A stretch of DNA of 64,000 nt. Origin: Antarcticibacterium sp. 1MA-6-2. Lineage in GTDB: Bacteria > Bacteroidota > Bacteroidia > Flavobacteriales > Flavobacteriaceae. The number at the start of each line of letters is the position of its first letter. The stretch's first letter is position 1. The stretch covers positions 1,612,001 to 1,676,000 of the forward strand of contig NZ_CP091036.1 of NCBI RefSeq assembly GCF_021535135.1. Direction: 5' to 3'. Below are positions 41,122 through 50,153 of the stretch, one piece after another. The notes beneath the pieces are model-generated. The model worked only from the letters and a program-made list of their open reading frames with translations, was not told the origin of the DNA and did no database searches. The position numbers and the translations under genes are program-made.

Positions 41122-41442
41122 TTATGGTAGAATCGAAAAGTGGTGATTTAAAAACTCCCATTCGGGATTATTTCTCTTAATTAACTCCTCCTTCTTTTTC
41201 CTGGTCCAACCCTTGATTTCCTTTTCTCTTGCTATTGCCTGCTGAATCCAGGTGTATTTCTCGTAATGAACCAGAAAAGTACATTTGTATTTAGCAGTAA
41301 AGGTTTTATTATTCTTCTCAGCACCTTCTTTATGCTGTTGAAGACGCCTTGCTAAATTGTTAGTAACACCTGTGTAGAGAACAGATTTGTGCCTGTTAGT
41401 AAGAATGTAAGTGTAGTAGGTATGATAGCCATTATTCAACAT
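41122..41442 (-). CDS. Small GIY-YIG nuclease-like protein, copy 1 of type A
   Basis: 106 residues with a GIY-YIG-type core: YYTYILTNRHKSVLYTGVT (the two short strands of the motif), the catalytic-type Arg in NLARRLQQHK and the Glu in IAREKEIKGWTRKKKEEL. This is the short UPF0213/YhbQ-like class with no extra DNA-binding domain. It replaces part of a unit inside the 185-base repeat array. The second copy at 42087-42407 differs at only two residues (T/S and V/I). A role in spreading or processing the repeats is inference. Confidence 0.88.
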   Translation of the reverse strand: MLNNGYHTYYTYILTNRHKSVLYTGVTNNLARRLQQHKEGAEKNNKTFTAKYKCTFLVHYEKYTWIQQAIAREKEIKGWTRKKKEELIKRNNPEWEFLNHHFSILP

Positions 41443-42086
41443 TTTCTTAAATTAAGGGATTTTTAAGAAGATTACAATAGGGAAAACTAACTCTTTTAAT
41501 GGGCGCCAGGGATGAGTTAAACCTGCCACTGTGCCTCCTATACAGACGGGCCGTGAGATTCTCCTCTGCGCTCAGAATGACAAAAGAGGGAAACAGTCGC
41601 ATTGTCATTCTGAAGAAGCCGCTACAAGCGGATTCTGAAAGAATCTCTTGTGGAGGATACACGCTCTTCTACTACAATTCTACTGAGGGGCAGGTGATCT
41701 ACTAATCTGCCACTGTCTTTCCTCTGCCATCGGACGGTGAGATTCTTCACTTCGTTTCAGAATGACAAAAAGGAGGGAAACAGTCGCATTGTCATTCTGA
41801 GGAAGCCGCTACAAGCGGATTCTGAAAGAATCTCTTGCGGAGGATACACACTGTTCTACTCCACTTCTATTGGGGGCCGTTGATCGTCTAATCTGCCACT
41901 GTGTCTCCTATACAGACGGGCCGTGAGATTCTTCACTGCGTTTCAGAATGATAAAAGAGGGAAACACTCGAGTTGTCATTCTGAGGAAGCCGCTACAAGC
42001 GGGTTCTGAAAGAATCTCTTGCGGAGGATACACACTGTTCCACTCCACTTCTATTGGAGGCCAATTACTATTAAACATCCAAATTC

Positions 42087-42407
42087 TTATGGTAGAATCG
42101 AAAAATGGTGATTTAAAAACTCCCACTCGGGATTATTTCTCTTAATTAACTCCTCCTTCTTTTTCCTGGTCCAACCCTTGATTTCCTTTTCTCTTGCTAT
42201 TGCCTGCTGAATCCAGGTGTATTTCTCGTAATGAATCAGAAATGTACATTTGTATTTAGCAGTAAAGCTTTTATTATTCTTCTCAGCACCTTCTTTATGC
42301 TGTTGAAGACGCCTTGCTAAATTGTTAGTAACACCTGTGTAGAGAACAGATTTGTGCCTGTTAGTAAGAATATAAGTGTAGTAGGTATGATAGCCATTAT
42401 TCAACAT
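42087..42407 (-). CDS. Small GIY-YIG nuclease-like protein, copy 2 of type A
   Basis: Near-identical duplicate of the gene 965 bases to the left, with the same GIY-YIG core (YTYILTNRHKSVLYTGVT, ARRLQQHK, AREKEIKGW). Only two conservative changes are seen, so both copies are recent and both appear intact. The flanking spacer, up to GGGCGCCAGGGATGAG, is duplicated with it, showing that gene and repeats were copied as a block. Confidence 0.88.
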   Translation of the reverse strand: MLNNGYHTYYTYILTNRHKSVLYTGVTNNLARRLQQHKEGAEKNNKSFTAKYKCTFLIHYEKYTWIQQAIAREKEIKGWTRKKKEELIKRNNPEWEFLNHHFSILP

Positions 42408-43268
42408 TTTCTTAAATTAAGGGATCCTTAAGAAAATTACAATAGGGAAAACTGTCTCTTTTAATGGGCGCCAGGGATGAGTTAAACCTGCCACTGTGCC
42501 TCCTATACAGACGGGCCGTGAGATTCTCCCCTGAGGAAGCCGCTACAAGCGGATTCTGAAAGAATCTCTTGTGGAGGATACACGCTCTTCTACTACAATT
42601 CTATTGGGGGTAAGTGATCTACTAATCTGCCACTGTCTTTCCTCTGCCATCGGACGGTGAGATTCTTCACTTCGTTTCAGAATGACAAAAGGAGGGAAAC
42701 AGTCGCATTGTCATTCTGAAGAAGCCGCTACAAGCGGATTCTGAAAGAATCTCTTGCGGTGGATTCAGGCTCTTCTACTCCAATTCTACTGGGGCTTAGT
42801 GATCTACTAATCTGCCACTGTCTTTCCTCTGCCATCGGACGTTGAGATTCTTCACTTCGTTTCAGAATGACAAAAAGGAGGGAAACAGTCGCATTGTCAT
42901 TCTGAGGAAGCCGCTACAAGCGGATTCTGAAAGAATCTCTTGGGAGGATTCACACTCTTCTACTACAATTCTCCTGGGGGTAAGTGATCTACTAATCTGC
43001 CACTGTCTTTCCTCTGACATCGGGCGGTGAGATTCTTCACTTCGTTTCAGAATAACAAAAAGGAGGGAAACAGTCGCATTGTCATTCTGAGGAAGCCGCG
43101 ATGAGCGGGTTCTGAAAGAATCTCTTGGGAGGATTCACGCTCTTCTACTCCTCTTCTACTGGGGGCTAGTGATCGACTAATCTGCCACTGTCTTTCCTCT
43201 GCCATCGGACCATGAGATTCTTCACTGCGTTTTAGAATGACAAAGGAGGGGAACAAGAAATCACTCCA

Positions 43269-44042
43269 TTAGCCTCTCACAACCTCCTCCTGCTCCCTTT
43301 CCGCAGGAAAAAGCAAAGAAAGAATCACGTAGCTCAAAATTATAACTGGAATGGCAATGAACTGAAAAAGGATGATCATCAGCAGACAATAGGCTATGAA
43401 AGAATACCTAAGCTTATTTTTTCCAAACGACCAGTCAGAGAATTTTAAGGCGAAGAGCGGAATTTCAGCGTTGAGCATATAACAGCTTACGAGGGTGAGG
43501 ATGATGAGAAACCATTCATTCAGAATTAAACCTACTGCCCAGGGATGCGGCTGATAGGCCAGGATGAGTGGCAGACTTAAAATGAGAAGTGCGTTTGCGG
43601 GAGTGGGTAAACCGATAAAAGAATCGGTTTGACGCTCGTCTATGTTGAATTTCGCCAGTCGGTAACCGGAGGCAGCGGTTATGAAAAGTCCGATCAGGGC
43701 CAGGATTGGGAAATTCCATTCCCACCAGGTGCCAGTACCTGCCCATTCTTTAGAAGTAATAAGATCGCCGGGCAGAGCTTTCAGCAATAACTGATACATC
43801 ACAATTCCCGGCACGAGTCCGCTGGTGATCATATCGGCCAGAGAATCCAGTTGCAGACCCATTTCGCTCTTTACATCAAGAGCCCGCGCTGCAAGTCCGT
43901 CAAAAAAATCGAAGAATATTCCGAGACCAACAAAGACAGCTGCCATTATCAAATTTCCCTGTACTGCAAAGATGGCTGCGATACCACCACTCATAAGATT
44001 CAAAAGCGTTATGAAATTTGGAACATGTCGTTTTATGGCCAT
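43269..44042 (-). CDS. pssA: CDP-diacylglycerol-serine O-phosphatidyltransferase
   Basis: Makes phosphatidylserine in the inner membrane. The CDP-alcohol phosphotransferase motif is complete: DFFDGLAARALDVKSEMGLQLDSLAD (D-G-x2-A-R-x8-G-x3-D-x3-D). About seven hydrophobic helices follow in the usual plan. The correct start is ATG at 44042 (MAIKRHVPNFITLLNLM). An upstream in-frame extension to 44207 only translates the CAAATTCCAAGTAC repeat and should be dropped. 257 residues. Confidence 0.94.
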   Translation of the reverse strand: MAIKRHVPNFITLLNLMSGGIAAIFAVQGNLIMAAVFVGLGIFFDFFDGLAARALDVKSEMGLQLDSLADMITSGLVPGIVMYQLLLKALPGDLITSKEWAGTGTWWEWNFPILALIGLFITAASGYRLAKFNIDERQTDSFIGLPTPANALLILSLPLILAYQPHPWAVGLILNEWFLIILTLVSCYMLNAEIPLFALKFSDWSFGKNKLRYSFIAYCLLMIILFQFIAIPVIILSYVILSLLFPAEREQEEVVRG

Positions 44043-44107
44043 AAAAGGTTTTTTTGTAAAAATAGCAAAAAATTGGCAGCACAATGAGTCGGGAGAAAGC
44101 GCACCTT

Positions 44108-44440
44108 TAAATAACAAATTCCAGGTACCAAATTTCAAATTCCAAGTACCAAATTCCAAATTCCAAGTACCAAGTACCAAATTCCAAATACGAAATGGTA
44201 AATTCAAATTCTATTGTTGTTTCAGGTTCTGGTTCTTTCTTCGGCATCTTTCTTATATTCTCTATGCTCATTTTCTCTTCTCTCTTCTCTCTTCTCTCTT
44301 CTCTCTTCTCTCTTCTCTCTTCTCTTATGTCTTGATTCTTGAATCTTGATTCTTGTCTCTTGATTCTTGAATCTTGATTCTTGTCTCTTGATTCTTGATT
44401 CTTGTTTCTTATTTCCGGTTTCCTGTCTCTTTTTCAACTT
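44108..44440. repeat. Composite simple-sequence region upstream of pssA and lnt
   Basis: Three tracts lie end to end: CAAATTCCAAGTAC-type words (44108-44195), TCTCTTCTC pyrimidine repeats (44270-44325), and TTGATTCTTGAATC words (44330-44405). They fill the divergent spacer between pssA and lnt. Reading frames across them, such as repeated W-N-L-x-F-G-T, are translations of repeats. Confidence 0.85.
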
Positions 44441-44489
44441 CCTCTCCCATAACTCAGAAAGCTTTGTTATTTTTGAATAACTAAAAAAA

Positions 44490-46082
44490 ATGAAGAACTT
44501 ACTATACGCACTTCTTAGCGGATTCCTCCTGGCGCTTGCTTGGCCAACCTACGGATTTCCGATCCTTATATTTCTGGCTTTTGTACCGCTTCTTTTTGCT
44601 GAATTCAACATCAGGAATTCAGAGATCAGGTACAAAAAACTGCAGATCCTGGGGCTGTCTTATCTCAGCTTCCTTATCTGGAACCTCATCACCACTTACT
44701 GGCTCTACTACTCTACCCTTTTTGGAGCAGCCTTTGCCATTTTGGTGAATTCGTTGTTGATGTCATTGGTATTTTTACTTTACCACTACGTCGCCAAGAG
44801 ATCAGATTTTCGGAGTGGTGCTGCTTTCTTCATCAGTATCTGGATCATATTTGAAAACATCCACCTTGGCTGGGAGTTTTCCTGGCCGTGGTTAAATCTT
44901 GGGAATGTTTTTGCGGTTACACATAACTGGGTTCAGTGGTATGAATATACCGGGGCATTTGGCGGGACATTGTGGATCCTCCTGGTAAACATTGGCATCT
45001 TTAAATCGGTTATCTCCTACCGCGAATTCCGGCAACGGGAGATCATCTGGCGCGGAATTATTAAAGCAGCTCTCTTTGTGGCCCTGCCTATTGCTGTTTC
45101 ATATCTTATTCGGAATTATTATTCTGAAGCTGAAAAAACCCTGGAAGCGGTTATTCTTCAGCCGAATATAGATCCATACAAAGAAAAGTACAACGTCACA
45201 GACACCCGGATAGGAGAACATCTGCTGAAGCTGAGTCGGGAAAAAATCACAGATAATACTGCCCTTGTCGTTGCTCCGGAAACCGTTTTTGCCAGTGGTA
45301 CTGTCTTAAACAAATTTCCGGAATCTGAAGCCGCTTTCTACAGCAAACAGATACTGGAACAGAGTCCGAACCTGAATTTCCTCAGCGGAATTTCAATGTA
45401 CGAGAGATTTAATGATCCTGAGAGAGTGGCCAAACAATCCAACCAACTCGGGCCGATGGATTGGTACAATGACTATAATTCGGCATTTTTAATGAACCAG
45501 CAGAGTCCGCCGCAGCTATATCACAAATCAAAGCTGGTGGTGGGAGTTGAGAATTTCCCTTACCAGAGCATCCTGAAACCCATCCTGGGAGATGTTATGA
45601 TTGATCTTGGGGGAACCGTGGCGATGAAAACCACCCAGGAGGAACGTGCAGTATTCGAGCTGAACAACGGCTATTCCACCGCGCCAATTATTTGTTATGA
45701 GTCCGTCTACGGGGAATACGTCACCTGCTACGTAAGAAATGGTGCGGACTTCCTTACGATCATTACTAACGATGCCTGGTGGAGCGACACCCAGGGACAT
45801 AAGCAACATCTCAACTACGCTAAACTGCGTGCGATAGAAACAAGAAGATCAATCGTGCGAAGTGCCAACACCGGGATTTCCGCTTTTATAAATGAAAAAG
45901 GAGATATCCTGGAGACTCTGGGTTATACAGAGGTTGGAAGCATACGGGGAGAAGTAACTCTTAATACTGAAGAAACTTTCTACGTAAGACACGGGGACTA
46001 CATCGCCCGCGTCTCAAAATTCCTTGCTGCATTCCTGTTCCTGTTTGCAGTGGTTAAATACGAACGGAGGAAGAGGCGGTGA
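44490..46082 (+). CDS. lnt: Apolipoprotein N-acyltransferase
   Basis: Adds the third acyl chain to lipoproteins in the inner membrane. 530 residues: N-terminal hydrophobic bundle (LLSGFLLALAWPTYGFPIL onward, about seven helices), then a nitrilase-like periplasmic domain with the Glu in LVVAPETVF, Lys in LYHKSKLVVGVENFP and Cys in PIICYESVYGEYV, and a last helix at the C-terminus. All three catalytic residues are present. Intact, divergent from pssA. Confidence 0.95.
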   Translation: MKNLLYALLSGFLLALAWPTYGFPILIFLAFVPLLFAEFNIRNSEIRYKKLQILGLSYLSFLIWNLITTYWLYYSTLFGAAFAILVNSLLMSLVFLLYHYVAKRSDFRSGAAFFISIWIIFENIHLGWEFSWPWLNLGNVFAVTHNWVQWYEYTGAFGGTLWILLVNIGIFKSVISYREFRQREIIWRGIIKAALFVALPIAVSYLIRNYYSEAEKTLEAVILQPNIDPYKEKYNVTDTRIGEHLLKLSREKITDNTALVVAPETVFASGTVLNKFPESEAAFYSKQILEQSPNLNFLSGISMYERFNDPERVAKQSNQLGPMDWYNDYNSAFLMNQQSPPQLYHKSKLVVGVENFPYQSILKPILGDVMIDLGGTVAMKTTQEERAVFELNNGYSTAPIICYESVYGEYVTCYVRNGADFLTIITNDAWWSDTQGHKQHLNYAKLRAIETRRSIVRSANTGISAFINEKGDILETLGYTEVGSIRGEVTLNTEETFYVRHGDYIARVSKFLAAFLFLFAVVKYERRKRR

Positions 46083-46089
46083 GGAAGGA

Positions 46090-46165
46090 ATATTAGTTGT
46101 AGGTTTTCTGTTGTAGGTTCTCGGTTGTGGGTTCTCGGTTGTAGGTTCTCGTTGTAGGTTCTCGG
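46090..46165. repeat. GGTTGTAGGTTCTC tandem words
   Basis: Five or six imperfect copies of GGTTCTCGGTTGTAG follow the lnt stop codon. Related words occur at 27360-27420 and, on the other strand, at 34395-34450. Confidence 0.75.
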
Positions 46166-46452
46166 TTGCTGTTGTTTTTTTCCGCCATTGCGAGCGAAGA
46201 AGATGAGCGTGTCGTAAGGGAATAGATTCCTGAGTGTGGCAATCTCATGTTTAGAACTACGAGTATAATTGAATTCCAAGTCATGAGATCGCCACAGCCG
46301 TAAACGGCTTCGCGATGACGGTAGCGAGAGAAAGTTTTGCGAGAATGGTTGTATTCCAGGTCACAAGATCGCCACAGCCATAACTGTTTTGCGATGACGG
46401 TAGGGGGCACATTTACCGCTTTAACAAAGCGGCTTCACAATGATTATAGAAT

Positions 46453-46739
46453 CTATTTAAGATCGTCATAAAGATCTTTCCATTCAGGATTTTGCTCATT
46501 GATAAGGCTCTCTTTCTTGGCACGGTTTCCCGCCTTTAATTTTTTTCATATTGAATAGCCTGTTTTATATCTGTGAATTCGCGGAAGAAAACTAAATTTT
46601 CACAGTTATATCTGGCAGAAAATCCTTTATACTTTTTTGTCTTGTGCTCGATGACCCGCTGACTAAGCCGGGAGGTTACTCCGGTATAGAGAGTGGTTTT
46701 GTTCTTATTAGCCATAATATAGACCCAGGAGCGTTTCAA
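46453..46739 (-). CDS. Small GIY-YIG nuclease-like protein, type B copy 1 (homopolymer frameshift)
   Basis: Duplicate of the gene at 47092-47379. It starts MKRSWVYIMANKNKTTLYTG (GIY-YIG core), then LSQRVIEHK and the Glu-bearing AIQYEKN, and stops early. The coding strand has seven A where the other copy has eight (near 46538-46545), so the KLKAGNRAKKESL tail is out of phase. Either this copy is inactivated or the run was miscounted in sequencing. Confidence 0.8.
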
Positions 46740-47091
46740 TGCTGTAGTGTTAGATAATTAATTTACATATTTTTCAGCTCTTTGCGAGTGAAAAATATGT
46801 AAATTAAATCGATACCGCCATTGCGAGCGAAGAAGATGAGCGTGTCGTAAGGGAATAGATTCCTGAGTGTGGCAATCTCATGTTTAGAACTACGAGTATA
46901 ATTGAATTTCAATTCATGAGATCGCCACAGCCTTAAACGGCTTCGCGATGACGGTAGCGAGAGAAAGTTTTGCGAGCATGGTTGTATTCCAGGTCACAAG
47001 ATCGCCACAGCCATAACTATTTCGCGATGACGGTAGGGGGGGGGGGCACATTTACCGCTTTAACAAAGCGGCTTCACAATGATTATAGAAT

Positions 47092-47379
47092 CTATTTAAG
47101 ATCGTCATAAAGATCTTTCCATTCAGGATTTTGCTCATTGATAAGGCTCTCTTTCTTGGCACGGTTTCCCGCCTTTAATTTTTTTTCATATTGAATAGCC
47201 TGTTTTATATCTGTAAATTCGCGGAAGAAAACTAAATTTTCACAGTTATATCTGGCAGAAAATCCTTTATATTTTTTTGTCTTGTGCTCGATGACCCGCT
47301 GACTAAGCCGGGAGGTTACTCCGGTATAGAGAGTGGTTTTGTTCTTATTAGCCATAATATAGACCCAGGAGCGTTTCAA
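47092..47379 (-). CDS. Small GIY-YIG nuclease-like protein, type B copy 2 (full length)
   Basis: 95 residues: SWVYIMANKNKTTLYTGVTS gives the GIY-YIG strands, SRLSQRVIEHK the Arg, and IQYEKKLKAGNRAKKESLI the catalytic-type Glu and basic tail. It is clearly different from the type A nucleases at 41-42 kb, yet it is also duplicated within an island of palindromic repeats. No other gene shares the unit. Confidence 0.88.
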   Translation of the reverse strand: MKRSWVYIMANKNKTTLYTGVTSRLSQRVIEHKTKKYKGFSARYNCENLVFFREFTDIKQAIQYEKKLKAGNRAKKESLINEQNPEWKDLYDDLK

Positions 47380-47708
47380 TGCTGTAGTGTTAGATAATTA
47401 ATTTACATATTTTTCAGCTCTTTGCGAGTGAAAAATATGTAAATTAAATCGATACCGCCATTGCGAGCGAAGAAGATGAGCGTGTGTCGTAAGGGAATAG
47501 ATCCCTGAGTGCGGCAATCTCATTGTTTAGAAATACGAGTATAATTGAATTCCAAGTCATGAGATCGCCACAGCCGTTCTGAAGAACGGCTTCGCGATGA
47601 CGGTAGCGAGTTGATACCGCGAAACAATCTAAAATCTCACGTCTCAAATCTAACAGCGCAGCGGTCTCCCGCCTCAATACTCAATACTCACTTCTCAATA
47701 CTACCCCC

Positions 47709-49155
47709 CTACTGTCCGCGGAAGAACAAGACTGTACTAAACGTCTTCAACAGAATATTAAGATCCAGGAACAATCCCCTATGTTTAATGTAATAAAGGT
47801 CATATTGCAGTTTTTCAAGGCTATCGTCGTGACTGGAGCCGTAGTTGGCTTTTACCTGCGCCCAGTAAGTGAGGCCGGGTTTTATTAAGTGGCGGGTTTT
47901 GTAAAATGGCATTATTTCAGAAAGTTCTTTGACAAACTTTGGCCGTTCCGGTCGGGGGCCTATAACGCTCATTTCTCCCTTTATGATGTTGTAAAATTGC
48001 GGAAATTCATCAAAGCGAGTTCTCCTTAATATTCTGCCAAACCAGGTGATCCTGCTGTCGTTTTTTTCTGTCCATTGTGGCCCGTTAATTTCAGAGTTTT
48101 CAGGCATTGTGCGGAACTTCATAATTTGAAAAGGCTCTGCATTTTTTCCTATTCTTTCCTGGGTGTAAAATAAACTTCCGCGGTTGCCAATTAAATTCCC
48201 AAGCCAAACAAGAGGAATTATTATTCCGCAGAAAAAAAGACCTATAACCCCTGCTGTAAGATCAAACATCCTGTGGAAAAATCTATAAAGTTTGTTCTGG
48301 TTGCTTCGGCTAAACAGGAAGAATTTATAGAAATCGCTCCCAATATGCTGTCTTAAGCACGCGGTAGGTAATATCCTCATAGACCTGGGTATAATCTTTA
48401 ATTGACACCCCCTCCAGCAACAGGTTATTCAGTTCCTCTAAAAGAGAATAACTCACTCCCCTATTACGCACTGTAGAACTTGCCACTACTATTTCGTTAA
48501 TATGCTGTTCTTTTAGAACCGAAGATATTTCTCCCGGTTCAAATTGTAACAGATTTGGAGACTCCGGTAATTTATCTGTCTTAGAAGTATTTACATAACC
48601 AACTATGGAATAATTAGGATCGCTCTTTTGCAACGCACTAACCATAGCATCCAATTCTCCCGCATCTCCTATTAACAATACCTTTTTATAAAACCTGGCT
48701 GAAGAAATTAAGGTAATATAAGCATATCTCCAAATTAGTAAAGAGCCAGCCATTGCAATAAAGAAGAAGAGGATCTGTAAACGATTCTCCGGAAGACTGG
48801 GAGTGTAATACGGGGTAAGCACAAAAAACAACAGCGTAAGAGACGCAGTAAGGATTACATTCTTTAAAGTAACTTCAAATCTTCCTGCCTGCTGAAGGTC
48901 ATACAATTCAAATATGGTTGCAAAAACGTTAAGATATAACAGTAGAGTAAACGTCCATTCCAGGTTGTATTCGCTTATTCTGAAGTAGGGAAAATGGAAG
49001 ATAATGCCAACCAGGCTGAGAGTGAGTAGAACCACAATATTGTCCAGAAGGCGCAGCAGCACCTTTCTTTCAGAAATATCAAAGTGGACCAGCGACTTTT
49101 GAGGCATTGGAGAAACTTTACGCCTAATATAAAAATTTTCAGACGAGTACCTCAT
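47709..49155 (-). CDS. Undecaprenyl-phosphate sugar-1-phosphate transferase (WcaJ/WbaP class; frame broken at 48351-48358)
   Basis: Starts polysaccharide repeat units by loading the first sugar phosphate on the lipid carrier. The first half has four membrane helices and a nucleotide-fold domain (KKVLLIGDAGELDAMV, INEIVVASS). The second half is the catalytic domain: HRMFDLTAGVIGLFFCG, PFQIMKFRTM, RTRFDEFPQFYNIIKGEMSVIGPRPERP and KPGLTYWAQVKANYG. CTTAAG splits the frame; restoring GCCGGT gives R-V-P-V-Q-H-I-G and about 481 residues. Last gene of the polysaccharide operon in this direction. Confidence 0.92.
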
Positions 49156-50153
49156 CCCATTCCTGTTTAATCAACTGCCAGTCAAATTCTTTTATTTTTC
49201 TTCTGCCACATTCTGCAATTTGTTTGGCTTCATCGGGATTTTCAATTAACCAAATCACCCCTTTGGCCATGGCAACAGCATCATTAACAGGTACTAAGAA
49301 GCCACACTTTTTATCCTCAATAAGGTAAGGCAGGCCCCCAACATTAGTAGAAACAATACAGTAAGCCCAGGGCCATTGCCTCAATAACACTTACAGGTGT
49401 GTTATCGATCTCACTGGAATTTAAAAATATATCATAGTGAACCGAAAGTTTTGCCCATTCACTTTTCTTCAGCTTGCCGGGAAATTTTACCGGGAGATTA
49501 TTCTTTTTAGCAAACTTTCTGCATATTTCCAGGCTACCATCTTTATCAGGGCCAAGCATACAAAGTTCTGCTCCGGGATATTTCTCCAGAAGAATTTTCA
49601 GGACTTTTAATGCCAGTAACGGATTATAGATCCTGTCAAAAGCCCTCACCCATAACAACTTCGGCTGAAACTTATTTCTTTCTTTGAATTCGTACTTCTG
49701 AAGGAACAGCGGGTTCGGAATATATTTTACGTTCAAATACCCCAAGCTCTCTACTTCCTCTTTTAAGTAATGGGACGGAGAAATAATATACCAGGCATTT
49801 TTCAGAAGTTTTTTAGTAGAATTTGGAGAGCGGTTAAAGCGATCTTTAAGAGCTCCGCCGTGAAGAATAGGAATGTATTTTTTAGAAAATGCTGCTGAAA
49901 GTCGGGCTAGCAAAACAGCGTACCAATAATTCTGTGTACTGTAAACGTCTATAAGCACGTAATCTGTTCTTCGGAAATTTTTGAAGAACACCAGGATCAT
50001 ATGTGACAGCCTCAGGATCTTATTCCTTACCGGAGATGCTGAAATCACTTTGTATCCTTCTGCTTTTAAGCCTTCTTCGAGGGTAGCGTGGGTGGTGGGA
50101 TTGGTTTTTGAGGAGGAAAGTTTGTTGCCTATGTAGAGAATGGTCTTACCCAT
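49139..50153 (-). CDS. Glycosyltransferase family 4 protein (frame broken at 49360-49366)
   Basis: Retaining GT-B enzyme of about 337 residues. Starts MGKTILYIGNKLSSSK at 50153, sharing one base with the previous stop (TAATG). C-terminal donor site: WVRAFDRIYNPLLALKVL, GPDKDGSLEICRKFA and SEIDNTPVSVIEAMALG, then in the next phase CIVSTNVGGLPYLIEDKKCGFLVP. The break AGTAAGC (+ strand) restores to ACCGGC. It is a diverged paralogue of the next upstream gene. The 3' end overlaps the sugar transferase start by 17 bases. Confidence 0.9.

Larger units (their letters stand above)
40449..43246. repeat. Array of about eleven 185-base palindromic repeats
   Basis: Units begin TGTCATTCTGAGGAAGCC near 40455, 40642, 40827, 41011, 41604, 41791, 41975, 42710, 42896 and 43081, plus a headless unit near 42530. 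Spacing is 184-187 bases except where a nuclease gene is inserted. Each unit starts with TCATTCTGA...AGAATCTC and ends with GAGATTCTTC...TCAGAATGACA, the inverse of its start, so a whole unit can fold as a long hairpin. An inner CCGCT-ACA-AGCGG hairpin is also present. A block of about 965 bases including the nuclease gene is duplicated (about 41095-42059 and from 42060). Confidence 0.9.
46182..47620. repeat. Tandem 632/641-base duplication built of CCATTGCGAG palindromic repeats around a GIY-YIG gene
   Basis: CCGCCATTGCGAGCGAAGAA begins at 46182, 46814 and 47455, marking two full units and a third partial one. Each unit has an arm GCCATTGCGAG...GGCAATCTCATG and a reverse arm CATGAGATCGCCAC...GCGATGACGGTAGC, a long imperfect palindrome. 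A second CACAAGATCGCCACAG stem follows, and then a GIY-YIG gene. Units differ by a poly-G tract (5 against about 10 G) and a poly-T tract (7 against 8) within the gene. Confidence 0.88.

Noticed and set aside
41460..43060. Small plus- and minus-strand proteins with ERISCGGYT-like sequence in the repeat array
   Set aside because: They recur once per repeat unit and are translations of the palindromic repeat, without independent support.
40449..43246. CRISPR array
   Set aside because: Units are about 185 bases, nearly identical over their full length, with no spacers and no cas genes; each unit is itself palindromic.
44042..44207. N-terminal extension of phosphatidylserine synthase with repeated W-N-L-x-F-G-T
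   Set aside because: It is a translation of the upstream CAAATTCCAAGTAC repeat; the family start is the ATG at 44042.
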